Part shown: one piece after another, positions 34,049 through 46,375 of the stretch
Position numbering within the stretch: the first letter of the stretch is position 1
Layout of the letters: each line of letters begins with the position of its first letter
NCBI GenBank assembly: GCA_003439945.1
Contig: QVRM01005926.1
Location: forward strand, 1-64,000
Direction: 5' to 3'
Source of the DNA: Dermanyssus gallinae
Lineage: Eukaryota; Arthropoda; Arachnida; Mesostigmata; Dermanyssidae
DNA length: 64,000 nucleotides
Made by a program: the position numbers and the translations under genes
Notes under the pieces: model-generated
The model's input: only the letters and a program-made list of their open reading frames with translations
Databases searched by the model: none
What the model was told of the DNA's origin: nothing

Positions 34049-37000
34049 TTTTTGCTTGCGTTAATTCCCCGGGTTCCACGTTCGCACGTCATAAGTGAGG
34101 GGTGCTCAACGTGCGTTTACTTCGTCACTATAACGCTTCATTGCTTGAGCTTCAAACAACTAACAGAATAGTGTCAGGTGTCTGCTGAGGTAAAACGCGG
34201 TCCACATCGGCTGAGCTGGGCCCGAGCGACCGTCGATTGGTTTTAATTTATGTCCCGCAAGCGATAACGCCGATATATCGATCACGCCGGTTTGTTGCGC
34301 CGGAGTTCCGCTATGAACGCGATACGCCATTCACAAGTCGACGAGCAATCTTCAATCTGCCTATTCGGGCACACGCATGCACTCGCACGCCGTACAATTA
34401 CGCGTCTCACCCCTTTGACGACGATTATCATCTTGGATCATCGACTTCAACTTTCTCTGCTTTCCGTCTCGATATTGCCCTCTCTCACTTAGCAGCCTTT
34501 ATTTTCTCTTTTCTTGTACTGTCGTTTTATTTATGTTATTTGCTTTGGTCATAATCTGGGTCGATGATGTTTTAGAAAGAATCGAAATGCTTTGCACTTC
34601 ACCGTTGATCGGTGTTTCTTCCTTCACCGAGCGGCCTGACAAACAACGACATTGTCTTCGGCGAGCCTGTTCCGCACTCCCGAATTCCTACCGTTTCGCG
34701 CCTGGTCCCGCTTTCCCCATTATTAAGTCTTCGTGACACGACAAGGAGGTAGCTGAATATGCGGCTCGTTGTTGTTGTTGTTGTTGCTGTTGTTGTCGTT
34801 GTTGTTGTCGCTGCTGTTGTTGTCGTTTTTGTTGTTGCTGCTGCTGTTAACGTCGTTGTGTTGTTGTTGTTGTTACTGACGTTGTTGCTTCCGACGATAT
34901 CACAGTCGAGGCGTTTGGTTCCTGTAACGTTCGCGATTTTAGTATGAGACCTCTCAGCAAACAATTACTCGATAGAGAAGATGTACGCGGATCACGACTT
35001 TCTCGGCCTGCGCCCGGCAAAGGTCGTCTGGCAGCTGGACGAAAGAGCAGAATGCTGACGAGTCAAACGCCTGCACTCCGCTTGCTCTGTTACCTATTTT
35101 ACTCTACCAATTTGTCTCGTTGTTATTGTTGCTGTTGTTGTTTTTGCTGCTGCTGCTGATGGTGTCCTTGTTTTTGTTGTTTTTATCGCTGTTCATTTTG
35201 TGCCTTCTGTTATTATTGTGTTTGTTTTTGCTAATAATGTTTTGTTGTCCTTGACATCGCAGTTGTGGTTCATGTTCCACTTATAATTGTTGTTGTTGTT
35301 GTCGCCGTGATTTGTATAAGATGACGCCTGGCCATATTGACCGCCTGACTAGGGCGTTTTAACTTTTTTAATGATGTTTTCCTTACTATATGTATCAACA
35401 TCATAATATAAGTTGCAAGGTTACGTATTGTTTATAATCTTGCCGCATTTATTCTGCCGAATTCTGCATCAAACAAATTACTCGTAAGAGTGGTCAAGTC
35501 GCTAGACATTTTCTCCATTGTGTCCACCAATGTCGATTTCGTTACTACATCTATTACATTGTTGTTGTTGCTGTTGTTGTTGTTGTTGTTGTGGTTGTGG
35601 CCGTTGTTGCTGTTGTGACTTACACGAAGCACGAGCATGTGCACGAGCATCAATGGGGCTCTACGCAAACTATTACGGGAATAGTAAGTACTTCAAACAT
35701 AGTGCTTAATACGCGATCATAATCGAAGTCGTAGTAGTAGTAGTAATAGTAGTAGTAGTTGTTGTTATTGTGTTGTTATTGTAGTGGGTAGTAGAACTCA
35801 CACGAATTGCCATCACTGAAGAAGTTATGGGCGGCTGTTAAGTGTGGCGGGCCTCGTTCCACAGATTTAACGGATCATCATCGCCATCGTCGTCGTTTTC
35901 TTCGGCTTTGTCTTCATTCGGGTTAGTTGGTTAGTTAGGTCGCCGTATTGAGACGCTCACGCTCTCTCGTCTGTGCTGCTCTTGTGCGGCCGAACTCAAT
36001 CCACTGCCAGCTGAACCTGAATGGATCATCGAGATGGAGGAATTGAGGAAGCGACGCAGCGAGGCAGCAACGGAGAAGGAAGCTGAACCACACGAACTGA
36101 ACAAGATCTATCGGAGGGCCGGGTCGGGGACCTAGCGCGGACCTACAACAACCCACACAGGTCACGTTCGGCGTTCGGACAGTGACTTTGCTTGCTAGCC
36201 AGCTCCTCTTCGACTTCAACCGGTGCGTCCGGTTCTCGTGGCGGTGTTGCGTCGCGTCGAGCCGTGCTGCCGCTTAGTACAGGCAAAAAAGCCTGTCCGT
36301 GCTAGCTTTCGCTTCGCAGCGTTTCCAACAATGACGACGACGACGACAACAACAACAACAACTAATATTACTACTGTTCATACTACGTCTTCTGAGGTTC
36401 GAATGAATGCACGGCGAGTACAACAGTGTGTCTGTGTTAGCAGACAATCTCCGACCAATCTCCGACAGAGTTCCTATATGAATAATCCTACCAAAGTCGC
36501 CTCTCTTGAAAATGAGTGCATTTCCGGCTCTAGCGGCGCAGTTGTAGCCTGTATGAGTCGGGCACGAACTCGCCAATTGGCAATCGTGCCGGGTCGCGAC
36601 TGAGACGTCAAGCCAAAGAGAGAGAGAGAGAACACGAGCGAAATGGCGCGCAGTGGACGACGAGGAACGAAAAACAGAAAGGAAATCTAGACTCTAAAGA
36701 AGGCTCAGACGATTCAGACGATGAAGGCTTGCTTTCTTGTCTCTGAATTCCGTAGAGTTTTTTTTATGGGAGGTTTGCATGGGATTGCATACTGCACATG
36801 TGTTGGATGCAGATGTTAGCAACTAGTGTGAGACTCACAAACCCACAAAACTTCTGTACTTCTCTCCCCCGCCCAGGTTACTCGGAATTCGACTGTTATT
36901 TGCAAAAGCTAATTTATTTCCCTCATTGCCCTGTATAGTACTGTTTATAGCGTTATCAAGCGAATAAATCCATCAACCATTCACATGCAGTAATCGAGTG

Positions 37001-38475
37001 CATTACTGTTTCTATGTGATTTCCCTTTAATATGGTTTAAAAAAGCCAGGAGTGTTATGCTTGGCAGTTACTATTGTTTATCCCGTTAGTGATTCGACAC
37101 CATATGCGTGCGCGGAGGAGAGTCGCATTGCATGGGCTTGATTACGTAAACTTTCCGGTCTGTCAGCTTTGATATTTGTTATTCGCTTGACAAGTGTCTG
37201 TGTCACACACTTCATCTTCATGCCCTTTTATCGCAGGCACTCTCGCAATACTACTACTAATACTACTACAACTACAGTTATCAGTCTCTATCTGATGAAG
37301 TCATAGGCTAAGACTACGCATAGTTTATTGTCGACAAGTATAACAAAAACACTAAACCGACAATTTGTTTTTGCTATACTTGAATTGAGTCGATTAGGAC
37401 AGACTAAGTGCTTACATAAATTGTTTTACATGTGCATGTGCTGCTTTTCCTGTTTGTGTGAATGTCGTTGCTAATGGTGCGGCTGTTGTTATAATTGTCT
37501 GGTGCTGTTGCTATCGGTATTGTTGTATTGATTGTCATAGTTACTGGGGTTGCGGGTTCCACCGCCGCCGCCTACGGTGAAACCTCAAGCTGTACGGGCC
37601 GAAGTTCAAGGCGTTCAGCGACGTAGTGTTTTTGTCTATGGAGTGGTGAGAAACAGGTCTGCTTTGTGGTTCCCATCGGCCAACAACATCAGTGCTGGTG
37701 CTCCTGCTACTGCTGTTCTCGCCGCTGCTGGTAAATCGTACCGCTGATGATTCTGAATCTGGTGATTCTGCTCATGTGCGTTCATCATATATTTCTATAA
37801 CACCGTTTGATTGGTTCGATTTTTTTTGGGTACTGTCGCTGTGTCGTGGCTTGTTATTGTTGTTGTTGTTGTTGTTGTTAGCGTTGGCGTTCGTGAAGTT
37901 TGTGTTGTTTTTCACTCGTTCTCAGCGAGTTGAGTAGCGTGCAGCGGACGGACGGGTGGGCAGTTTGCCTATCTTTATGTCCCTCCCTTTCGCCCTGTAT
38001 GATCGACTTTCATTTGACTGAACGTTTGGCTCTTCTGTGATCAAGCCGCGGCAGCAGTTGAAGCAACGGCATCTCGTCTGTTAGCCACTTGCTCGCTTGT
38101 TGTCAGTACGTCACTGTCCTTGTTGGGCTTTTTTTCTTTATTTGAGAACTGAAGTGCCGAAGTAACAACAAGAGGGAGCAGCGGCAGCAGCAGCAGCAGA
38201 TGAGGATGGTTGTGGCGGTGGCCGCGGCCGCATAAGCTACTACGACAAGTTGGACCACTTGTGTTACTTACTACTTACTTGTTCCTATTCTACTACTACT
38301 ACGACTACCACTGCTACTAATACCTATATTATTGCTACCATTACCGGCTCTCAGCCGTCGTCTCAGGCGTTCGTGTGCTAGGTACGTCACGAGACTGAGG
38401 TACACTAGCCAGCCAGACGAAGCACAATGGGCTCCCGTTTTTTTCTCTCCCTCTCTCTCTCTCTCTATCTCTCTC

Positions 38476-38507
<32 letters not shown>

Positions 38508-38509
38508 GT

Positions 38510-38601
<92 letters not shown>

Positions 38602-38606
38602 TATAA

Positions 38607-38678
<72 letters not shown>

Positions 38679-40083
38679 CTGTCTCGCTCTCTATACCTCT
38701 GTATGGGTCGCTGAGGCAAGAAACAAGGGCGGGATAGAGACGAGGGCAGGGGTCCTCATCATCGCATTCATCGTGTTCGTTCAAAGACGGCTCGAAGGCG
38801 CCGTCACCTACCCACCTATCTACCTCGCCGGAGTTGTATAACGTGATGGTCGTCACATTCGACCGTCAATATCGGCGACCAAACACCACGACGTTACCTG
38901 CGTTGCTGGTTCTGTTGTTGTTGTTCTTGCTGCTTCTGTTGTTGTTGTTGTTGTTGCTGCTGTTGTTGTTATTTTTGTTGTTGTTGTTGTTGCTGCTGCT
39001 GCTGTTGTTGTTGTTGTTGTTGCTATATCTGCAGATTCTTATCGTCGTCACTATCCTTGTTATTGTTATTAACCGGCGAGCCGCTGGTCTCGCACAATAG
39101 CAGCTTTACGTGGTTAAGTGCCCTTGTTTGTTCGTCGTGTTAGATGTTGCCTCTATTGTGTCGGAACGAGAGACGAGAACAAGAAAGACAACGACAAGAA
39201 AAGAAAGAAACTCTACATAGGTAGCACATAGAACCGCAGCGAAAGCGGATCCCCCACACGCTACTTCTGGTGCGAAAGCAGCAGAATGTCAAGCAATCAC
39301 CAAATGCTGTGTTTCGTTCTTGTCCCTACAAAGGCAGCAAGCAGTGCGAACTGGTCCGGCGCGAAGAAAGTCTCCGAATCACCTTTCTCACGTTGGAACG
39401 CGCACCAATACGTCAATGTCTCGGTTAATGTCGGCATGACCGCTAGCATGGCAGCTTTGACGGCCGACGTCGTTCTGCTAAGTTGGAAAGACGTATTGAT
39501 GGACCCATTTTGCTTCTGTTGTTGCTGTTATTGTTGATGCACCTACTGGTCCTTTTTCTGTATTGATAATGAAGACAGGCATATGTCCTGTTTTTCGGCT
39601 AGAGTTGGAAACTTTGCCACTTTACAGTAGTATAATGCACTCAAAGAAACATGAAACAGCAAACGACGGGACAAAGTCAGTTTAGTTGGTCATCGAATGA
39701 TGCATGCCGGTGGGCATCGACGTATGAGACATTATGAGATAAATGTTGTTGCGGAAGTTGTGCTCTGCTTGCCCCGGCTATCTAGTGGCTTGCTTTGCTA
39801 TACAAACCCGATTAGAAACGCAGACGATTCCAAGTGCTTTAAATAGCAAAACCATAGGTTCACGTAAGCACGCGATAATTTATGTACGATTGTCGTACAT
39901 AAATTACAATCAGTTACAGGGATTTATGTACGAGTAAACATATATATATATATATATATATACATTATAAACTATATTTATTAAAATGACATTTAAGTGT
40001 TACAGCGAGATGTAATTAACTATCAACACTAGGGCTTGTGGGGAGTATACATTATAACACCGACTTTTCTTTTGTCATTTCAG
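33027..40083 (+). other. Cuticle gene intron (7,057 bp)
   Basis: Runs from GTAAGT (33027) to a pyrimidine-rich CTTTTCTTTTGTCATTTCAG ending at 40083. It is packed with simple repeats: (TA)n at 34002-34043, 38475-38679 and 39940-39961, (GTT)n at 34772-34880, 35118-35160, 35560-35615, 37857-37880 and 38915-39025, and CAA at 36343-36361. It also has a GA-rich run at 36616-36630. GC-richer stretches with overlapping open frames (36220-36600, 37550-37750, 39286-39537) lack splice or domain evidence as alternative exons, though one cannot be excluded. No transposon of the families found elsewhere was recognised inside it. Confidence 0.65.
39877..39905. other. 12-bp perfect hairpin in intron
   Basis: AATTTATGTACG (39877-39888) and CGTACATAAATT (39894-39905) pair perfectly around a 5-base loop. 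A third partial copy, ATTTATGTACGAG, follows at about 39921-39933. Confidence 0.85.
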
Positions 40084-40563
40084 GCCGACTGCAATTGCAA
40101 GAAGACTGGCTACGGCATGGAGTCGAAGATTCCCGCCGGCGTTCGTACTCAGTTTCAGCAGCAGGACTCGGAATCGGGCACATACTCGTACGGGTACGAC
40201 ACCGGCCCAGAGGATCCGAGCGGGCATTTCCGGCAAGAGGAGCGTCTAGGCGACGGCTCCGTCAGGGGCCGGTACGGTTACACCGACCCGAATGGCCTGC
40301 TAAAGATCGTCGAGTACTTTGCCGACGATAGCGGATTTCACATACTTCACGTCAAAACGCAGGCGCCCAAGCGATCGCCCGGCGGGGGCAGCGGCGGCGG
40401 CAGCGGCGGCGGCGAGCAGCGCCATCCGAATCGAGCTGACTCACCCGAACCATTTGGACCCTTTCTAGGCGTTCTGCCGCCATTCCTGCCAAAGTACAAA
40501 GACAGCGACGCGGGAGGTGGCACCGGCGGGCCCTTGGAGAGCTTCGCGGTCAACGAAATTTAG
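40084..40563 (+). CDS. Cuticle protein with chitin-binding RR-type domain, exon 2
   Basis: Codes for 159 residues and stops at TAG 40561-40563, giving a 184-residue precursor with exon 1. Residues about 57-112 fit the Rebers-Riddiford chitin-binding pattern (chitin_bind_4): GTYSYGYDTGPEDPSGHFRQ, then GDGSVRGRYGYTDPNGLLKI and VEYFADDSGFHI. The Y-x-Y-x-D-P-x-G and Y-x-A-D-x-x-G-F aromatic/glycine residues that bind chitin are present. Before it, the mature N-terminus has a close Cys pair (ADCNCKK). After it come a Gly/Ser linker (about 123-137) and a Pro-rich tail ending FAVNEI. Such proteins are secreted by epidermis and embed in chitin fibres of the cuticle. The in-frame ORF continues upstream of 40084 through the intron end, but the CAG acceptor and exon 1 signal peptide argue for splicing. 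Stage- or tissue-specific control cannot be read from the sequence. Confidence 0.88.
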   Translation, partial: ADCNCKKTGYGMESKIPAGVRTQFQQQDSESGTYSYGYDTGPEDPSGHFRQEERLGDGSVRGRYGYTDPNGLLKIVEYFADDSGFHILHVKTQAPKRSPGGGSGGGSGGGEQRHPNRADSPEPFGPFLGVLPPFLPKYKDSDAGGGTGGPLESFAVNEI

Positions 40564-40712
40564 ATCGAGGCGACGAAATTTAAATGAGGCGACCGTTAAA
40601 ACGAGCACGAAAGATGGACCTTTCATGTGGGTTAGCTACGCTGTGCGTAAGCTAATGTGTGTATTGTTATATGTTATTGGAGGGTTTGCGAGAAGAGAGG
40701 ATGCAAAACGAA

Positions 40713-40746
40713 TCTAGCACGCTGCATTATCGCGCAGCGTGCTAGA
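40713..40746. other. 13-bp perfect hairpin in the cuticle 3' UTR
   Basis: TCTAGCACGCTGC (40713-40725) pairs exactly with GCAGCGTGCTAGA (40734-40746) around the loop ATTATCGC. It is about 150 bp past the stop codon and upstream of the candidate poly(A) signal, so it would be in the mRNA. Confidence 0.8.
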
Positions 40747-41098
40747 AAGATCGATCTTGGTGGAGATTTTTCGACCTCAAGACGAACAGCGTAAGCGGGC
40801 ATAAAGAAGACCTTCTCGCAAGAGTAATGTATGCAAGGCGGTATGGAAACATAGAGGTATGCTGGGACAGTGAATAGTTTACCACAAATATTAGGCGTCC
40901 ATTGCAAACGATGCTAGTTTGCTTGGCTGGTCAGTTGTTTGACAACAAAAAAAAGGGAGCTGGGTCGGACAAAATGAAAGCACGAGAAGGCTTAACACAA
41001 AACACGTGCACAAAAAACGCCTTGAGCCAAAATAGTCGTAATGCCTCGGGAGGCTAAAATGTGATATTGTAAATAAGTAGCACAAGAAGGAGACAAAG

Positions 41099-41104
41099 AA
41101 TAAA
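41099..41104 (+). promoter_or_regulatory. Candidate poly(A) signal for the cuticle gene
   Basis: AATAAA about 535 bp after the stop codon. It is the first canonical hexamer noticed downstream, but 3'-end position is unproven. Confidence 0.35.
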
Positions 41105-42971
41105 AATAGAGAAACAGCTCGCCTATCGTGGCAAATGCCGGCGTGCCTAATGTATATATTGGTAGATCTTGTTTTGTAAATATGTGATTTGTTATACCCA
41201 AATGAATTATCGGTTGCGCCCAATGGCCAACCAAACTGATCCTTACGTGTCTTTATTTTACCATGCATGCTGCCCAGAAATATATATATATATAAACACG
41301 CCTGAATAGATATATACATGATATATTAAGCAACTTTAATACATCACCGGTGGCTTGCAATGACGACCTTTGGCTCTAGGAATGCCAATTACCGTGATGT
41401 TATAGTCACGAGCGTAGAAGGTCAATAACAGAAAACGCAAATGCATATATATATATATATATATAGTATATTGATTACCTTCATTACCATAACGTGTAAT
41501 TGGCCATATTGATGCTTTCTTTATTCGTTGCGATGCGATGCGCGCTCATCCGTAGCGTTCTTCTGCTAGCAATTTCATTCCATTTGTACGTGGTTTTGTA
41601 ATGCACAATTTCAGATGTTATTTCAAGTCAGGAGCACAGTAAATTTCTGACGAGTTATGTTTTTGTACACACAGCTTGTCTATCTGTAATGAATGTCTAG
41701 TTCTTTCACGTGACACCTATACTACCGTCTTAAGCTTTGTATGCTTGTCGTTTAGACTAATACGTGCATACACAAGCGCTGCATATGATAGGTAGTACTC
41801 GCACATAGTAATAACATTGGTAGTGTCAATAACTAAAGAGTTTCATCACTCCCAGAAAGTGAGTTGTCTAGTAAGTTTTTTTCTTGAGCAGTAACAGAGT
41901 GATGACTAGACAGCCGAATCAAGGAGTAACTTCATGAACGAGCGTAGTAGAGAAAGTAGAGTAACGAGCAACCGCGTGGCCATTTTCGCCATCAGAATCG
42001 CTTGTTTGTCTGTCTACCTATCTATATGTTTGTTGGTTCGATGAGTTAACAGTCCACAGATCTAAGCGATCTTCGTCGGTTTGATCGCTCTAACCCCCTT
42101 AGACAAATCGGAAGATCTGTTCACGTCTCGCTCACATGCAGTAGCAGCTCTCATCGAAACTGTCGGATATCGAAGGACAAAATCTCTTTCTAGCCTTCAT
42201 TCCCAACCTCTGTATGTTTGTATATGGCGGAGTCCCTCTGTAATTGCTACGTAGATGAAGAACACCCCACGTCATTCCCCGTACGCCATGAAGCACCCCC
42301 TCATTATCATCAGCAGAGAGCATCGTCATCATCATCATCATCATCAGTATAACCTAAAGTCTAAAGTCTTAAACCGTTGCTGCCTGTTGCTATTGTTGTT
42401 GTTATTGTTGCTGCTGTTGTTGTTGTCATTGCTGTTAATGTTATTCTGCTAGTGTTCTTATTATCGTTATTGTTACGACTGCTCTTGTTGTTCTTGCAAT
42501 TATTTTATTGTTGTTGTTGTCCGCTTGTTGCTAATACTATAGGACCTGTTCGAATCTCGGATCGACGTGCAAACAACCATGTTGGTTGGCGAGTCGGCAC
42601 AAATATTCGCAGGGAACGTTTGTTAACAACTCTTATAGGAAAGCATGCTGTTTGATTATAATTTATAGTGGGAAACAAGTGCTAAACATACGGGAAACAA
42701 GCTTCGTTTACTCTTTTCATGACACTTTTTGTCACACTTTACAGCAAGTAAGTTAATTAACCACACTTTGCACGTACTCCTCAAAGTTTCAAAGCATGCC
42801 TCCTAGCTGTGAAATTTTACGTACCCCGAATTTTGTTGATGTGTGGTCGCACATATATACACACACCATATTTGTTCACCATAGTTGTTGGTACTAGGAT
42901 TGGATTGACACACATGGTTTGCTACGAAATTATAGCAATATCTCGTTCACACGCGCCTGTAACGGGTATCG

Positions 42972-43002
<31 letters not shown>

Positions 43003-44505
43003 TTTGCCTGAGTCATTAATTGTTTGAAAGTAGGGGCGAGGGACGGACTATGCGATTGCGGGTCGTCGCTGTACAAAGCAATCACTTTCCCATTGATGAG
43101 CTACGTGCCGTTTGGGGCACTTTCTGTCAAGCTCGTTAGAAATATTGACAGCAAGGCATTGTCTGGCTCGCACCTCAAAAGGTCCATCGTGAACAATGCT
43201 TTTCACATCCCGTCAACAAAGTACCATAGCTCATTAGCTTTTGCTTGGGTCAACTGCGCGAAGTACCGGCACCCTCTCCTCTCTAGTCGCCGTCGCGCAA
43301 AACACGATGCGGAAACAGGGCTTAGTAGTACCAGACAAAGCTCTAAAGATGATGTGCGCCGCCGGTCCATTTTGTCGACGTCACTCAATTGAGGCCGATT
43401 TGATAAGTGACTTCAGACTTGCTTTGACTACAACGATTAGTTTCAAGATCTTTCGCAACCTTTTGGTGGTAATCAATTGCCTACGCGGGGAAGGGGGGGG
43501 GCACTCCATGATCAAAAAAGAGATTTTTGATCTCTGATAAAGGCGGAGACCCCAGGGGGAAGCTTTGCTATTGCACTTCGGTAGGGCTGAGGCCTGCCAC
43601 TCTCCCAAACCGGGACCTATGGGACATGTATTAATCTGTTGTGTCGGCTGTGGCTAAAACGGCAGCCAATACTCTACCTTCCCTACCCAACTATACCGCG
43701 TGTTTGACAGTCTCCCCTCTCTCCGTCCTACATCTGCAGACATACGTAGTAGTACGTGTAATCACATGTAACCAAACCGCCACTTGCAGTTTATTTTTAA
43801 AGAATAAATAAAACATACACATGAACATCAAATATCATCACCTTGCGCGCTGCCGTATCGTACGCGCATGACACCTGTGTTAGGACGAGATGCACACGTT
43901 TTTTAAGCAACAACAAGTAGTCCTAAAATCAGCCCCTCACCCCACCCTGAAGGTTCGGACCACCGCTAACAAGTCTGATCTCGTTATCACGACGTCCGTA
44001 TGGTACGCGCAAGCCTGACAGTGCTTGGCCAGCCAACAATGCTTAGCGAAGCGGTGCTGTTGGCCTTGTTCTGTCTGGTTAAGCAGCGTTGTCGACCGAA
44101 CGCTAGATTCCTATCATTGCCACCTAATACTTCGTGCTTATTCGTGCCACCCGCTCACTCGCGGCGCATTCGCTCGACGTTTCGTGCAACAGAAGAGACG
44201 GCCATACCATCCATGTCATCTCGCCAGTCATGAGCTGCCAGCCAATGTTGTCTTTGTATTTCGTTTTTTTTTTTTTATCTAGCTGTAGAGTCGAAGTAGC
44301 AGCAGTAGTAGTAGTAGTAGTACTAGCAGTAAATCCTCTATGTATTCGCAGTTTGAAAACGACGGACGACGACGACACAATCGTGCACAAACGCACCCGC
44401 TTGCTTGGAGAATCGTGAATGGTTTCGGTTGTACGTGTGTTGGCGTGTATGTATATGCATAGACGCTCTCATAGATGTGTGTAGTCAACATCTTTCATAT
44501 TTGTG

Positions 44506-44547
<42 letters not shown>

Positions 44548-44666
44548 CATATACACACATGAGTGTCATACGACTGAACAACAACTTTAGTCAAAACATA
44601 TCGTCGTGAATCAGCCACAACAACAACTACTACTACTACGAAAGCTATTACCAACCATCACTGATA
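41105..44666. other. No recognisable gene; microsatellites
   Basis: Includes (TA)n at 41277-41292, 41445-41465 and 42971-43000, (ATC)n at 42326-42348, GTT/GCT runs at 42385-42530, a T-run at 44263-44276, (AGT)n at 44297-44322 and (TA)n at 44514-44541. Frames at 43024-43540 are open but have no known motif. Confidence 0.4.
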
Positions 44667-45014
44667 CTACAATATCCCTTTCGACGACGACGACGACGTC
44701 TCCGAGACTACGAGTCTGTTGTTATGGTCGTCGAAAACGAGCCACTGAAGGTTTGAGGTGAAAATGACAACATAATGCCGATCGATGTTGATAATCTTCA
44801 ATGTTCCGCTGTTACGTTCACTGTGTCGACGTCGATGTGGTTGTTGTTGTTGTTGTTGTTGTTGCTTGCTGCTTGCTGCTGCTGCTGTTGTTGATGATAC
44901 CGCTGCTGTTGTTGTTGCGGCAGACAGCTTACGTCGGATAGCAGGCAGCCGCGGCCGCCGCCGCCGCATCAGGAACAGTGAGTGGTTCCTCTCTGTGGTT
45001 GGTCCTCCAGGCAT
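44667..45014 (-). CDS. Possible exon with Gln tract (unrecognised)
   Basis: A minus-strand frame of 115 codons. The N-terminal half is basic and low-complexity (RRRRPRLPAIRRKLSA, then an Ala/Thr stretch and a run of eight Gln encoded by a CAA repeat). The C-terminal half, GTLKIINIDRHYVVIFTSNL then QWLVFDDHNNRLVVSE, is repeat-free, balanced in composition and looks like folded protein. It ends with a Ser run encoded by a (GTC)n tract. No flanking splice sites were established and no family is recognised. It could be a lone exon of an undetected gene or a chance frame. Confidence 0.22.
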   Translation of the reverse strand: MPGGPTTERNHSLFLMRRRRPRLPAIRRKLSAATTTAAVSSTTAAAASSKQQQQQQQQPHRRRHSERNSGTLKIINIDRHYVVIFTSNLQWLVFDDHNNRLVVSETSSSSSKGIL

Positions 45015-45607
45015 CTATGGCTTTCGAACATGCCTTCGAGCTATTTCATAGTGTCCCGAAGCGGGACGCATGATCGTATGGTGGCAGCGCCGTCGTCGAC
45101 GACGACAACAACAATGCCGGGGCCTGATCTGACATCGATAGCATTGTAGCTAGTTGTAGCTTCTTCGGCTGCTGCTGCTGCTGTGCCCATTGACATCGAG
45201 GATGATGATGACGGCAACGACGACGACGACGACGATGATGTGGAGGATGGTGAAGTTGACCATCACCACGACCCCACGATTAGGTGGCGAAGATGGCGAT
45301 GACACCAGTGTTCGACTCGGTTGTTGTTGTTGTCATCGTGGTTATTGGCGTTGCTGCTGCTGCTGTTGTTGTTGGTGGTGAAGTTATCGTTCTTGCTGTG
45401 TCGGTTGCAACGTTTCCTGCTCAAATCATGCATAGAACGTCATGCTTTCTCATGGCAGGCAGATAGGCAAACACTAACGAACAAAGGAGAGGAGGGTAGG
45501 CAAGCCGAGCAAGAGCAAAGCAGAGAGAAAGCAAAAATATGAAACTTCGAGAGCGTGAAGGAGAGGAAGAGATATGAAACAACAAGATAGAGAGAGATAT
45601 ACATATA

Positions 45608-45695
<88 letters not shown>

Positions 45696-46375
45696 ATTGG
45701 GGTGGATATGAGAATGCGAAAGAGAGACGCGAATGGATGGAGGTACGCGCATACGGAGTCTTCATGCTTCGCGTTGTTACTACGACTACTAGTATTCCCG
45801 ACGGCTGTCAATGGGCGAGTCACGACCTATGGCTGCAGCAGCAGCGGCGCCACCACAACCACTACCAGCAACAACAACAACAACAAGCAACAACAACAAC
45901 AGCATCAGCAGCAGCAATGGTGACCGCTGGCGGGCCATGTTTCCTTCATGTTTGGCCTATTTTTCTTCTTCTTCTGGTTGTTGTACTTTTTGCCTTGTCG
46001 TTTTGCGTTCCGCTCCCCACGCTTTGCCACGTTCTGGCCTTCTTCTCCTCTTCCCCCCTCTCTCTTTCTCTTCCTTTTCGCTCTCTGGTTGTGGGTTTTG
46101 TCCTGACTGGCTGGCTAGCTGGCTTTCGCTGCCTGGCTGCTTACCTCCTTGATGGTAGACAGGCTGGCTTGTTCGCTAAGTACCCCGAACACGGATTCCT
46201 ATCCATTTTGCCTCGTCCTTCCTCAGACCGACCAATAGATCGCCGACTTGCCAGAATGCCGCGCCGCCGCCGCTTCCCTCAAAATGCCCGCAAAATAGAG
46301 CCGCCACACGCTGGAGTTAACGAAGGGATACGTAGATCGGTGACTTGGCCATAAGTCTCAGCGCTTAGTTAGCGG
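45015..46375. other. No assignable gene; (TA)n then (GA)n
   Basis: Contains (GAT)/(ACG) runs (45205-45260), GTT/GCT runs (45318-45380), (TA)n at 45610-45665 running directly into (GA)n and a G-run up to 45696, and CAA at 45868-45925. Long frames over 45740-46350 are partly repeat-driven and lack motifs. Confidence 0.4.

Noticed and set aside
45737..46354. 205-codon plus-strand frame with a hydrophobic segment
   Set aside because: It runs through a CAA array and CT-rich DNA that yields Leu/Ser/Phe by composition, and a second frame is also open. No family resemblance.
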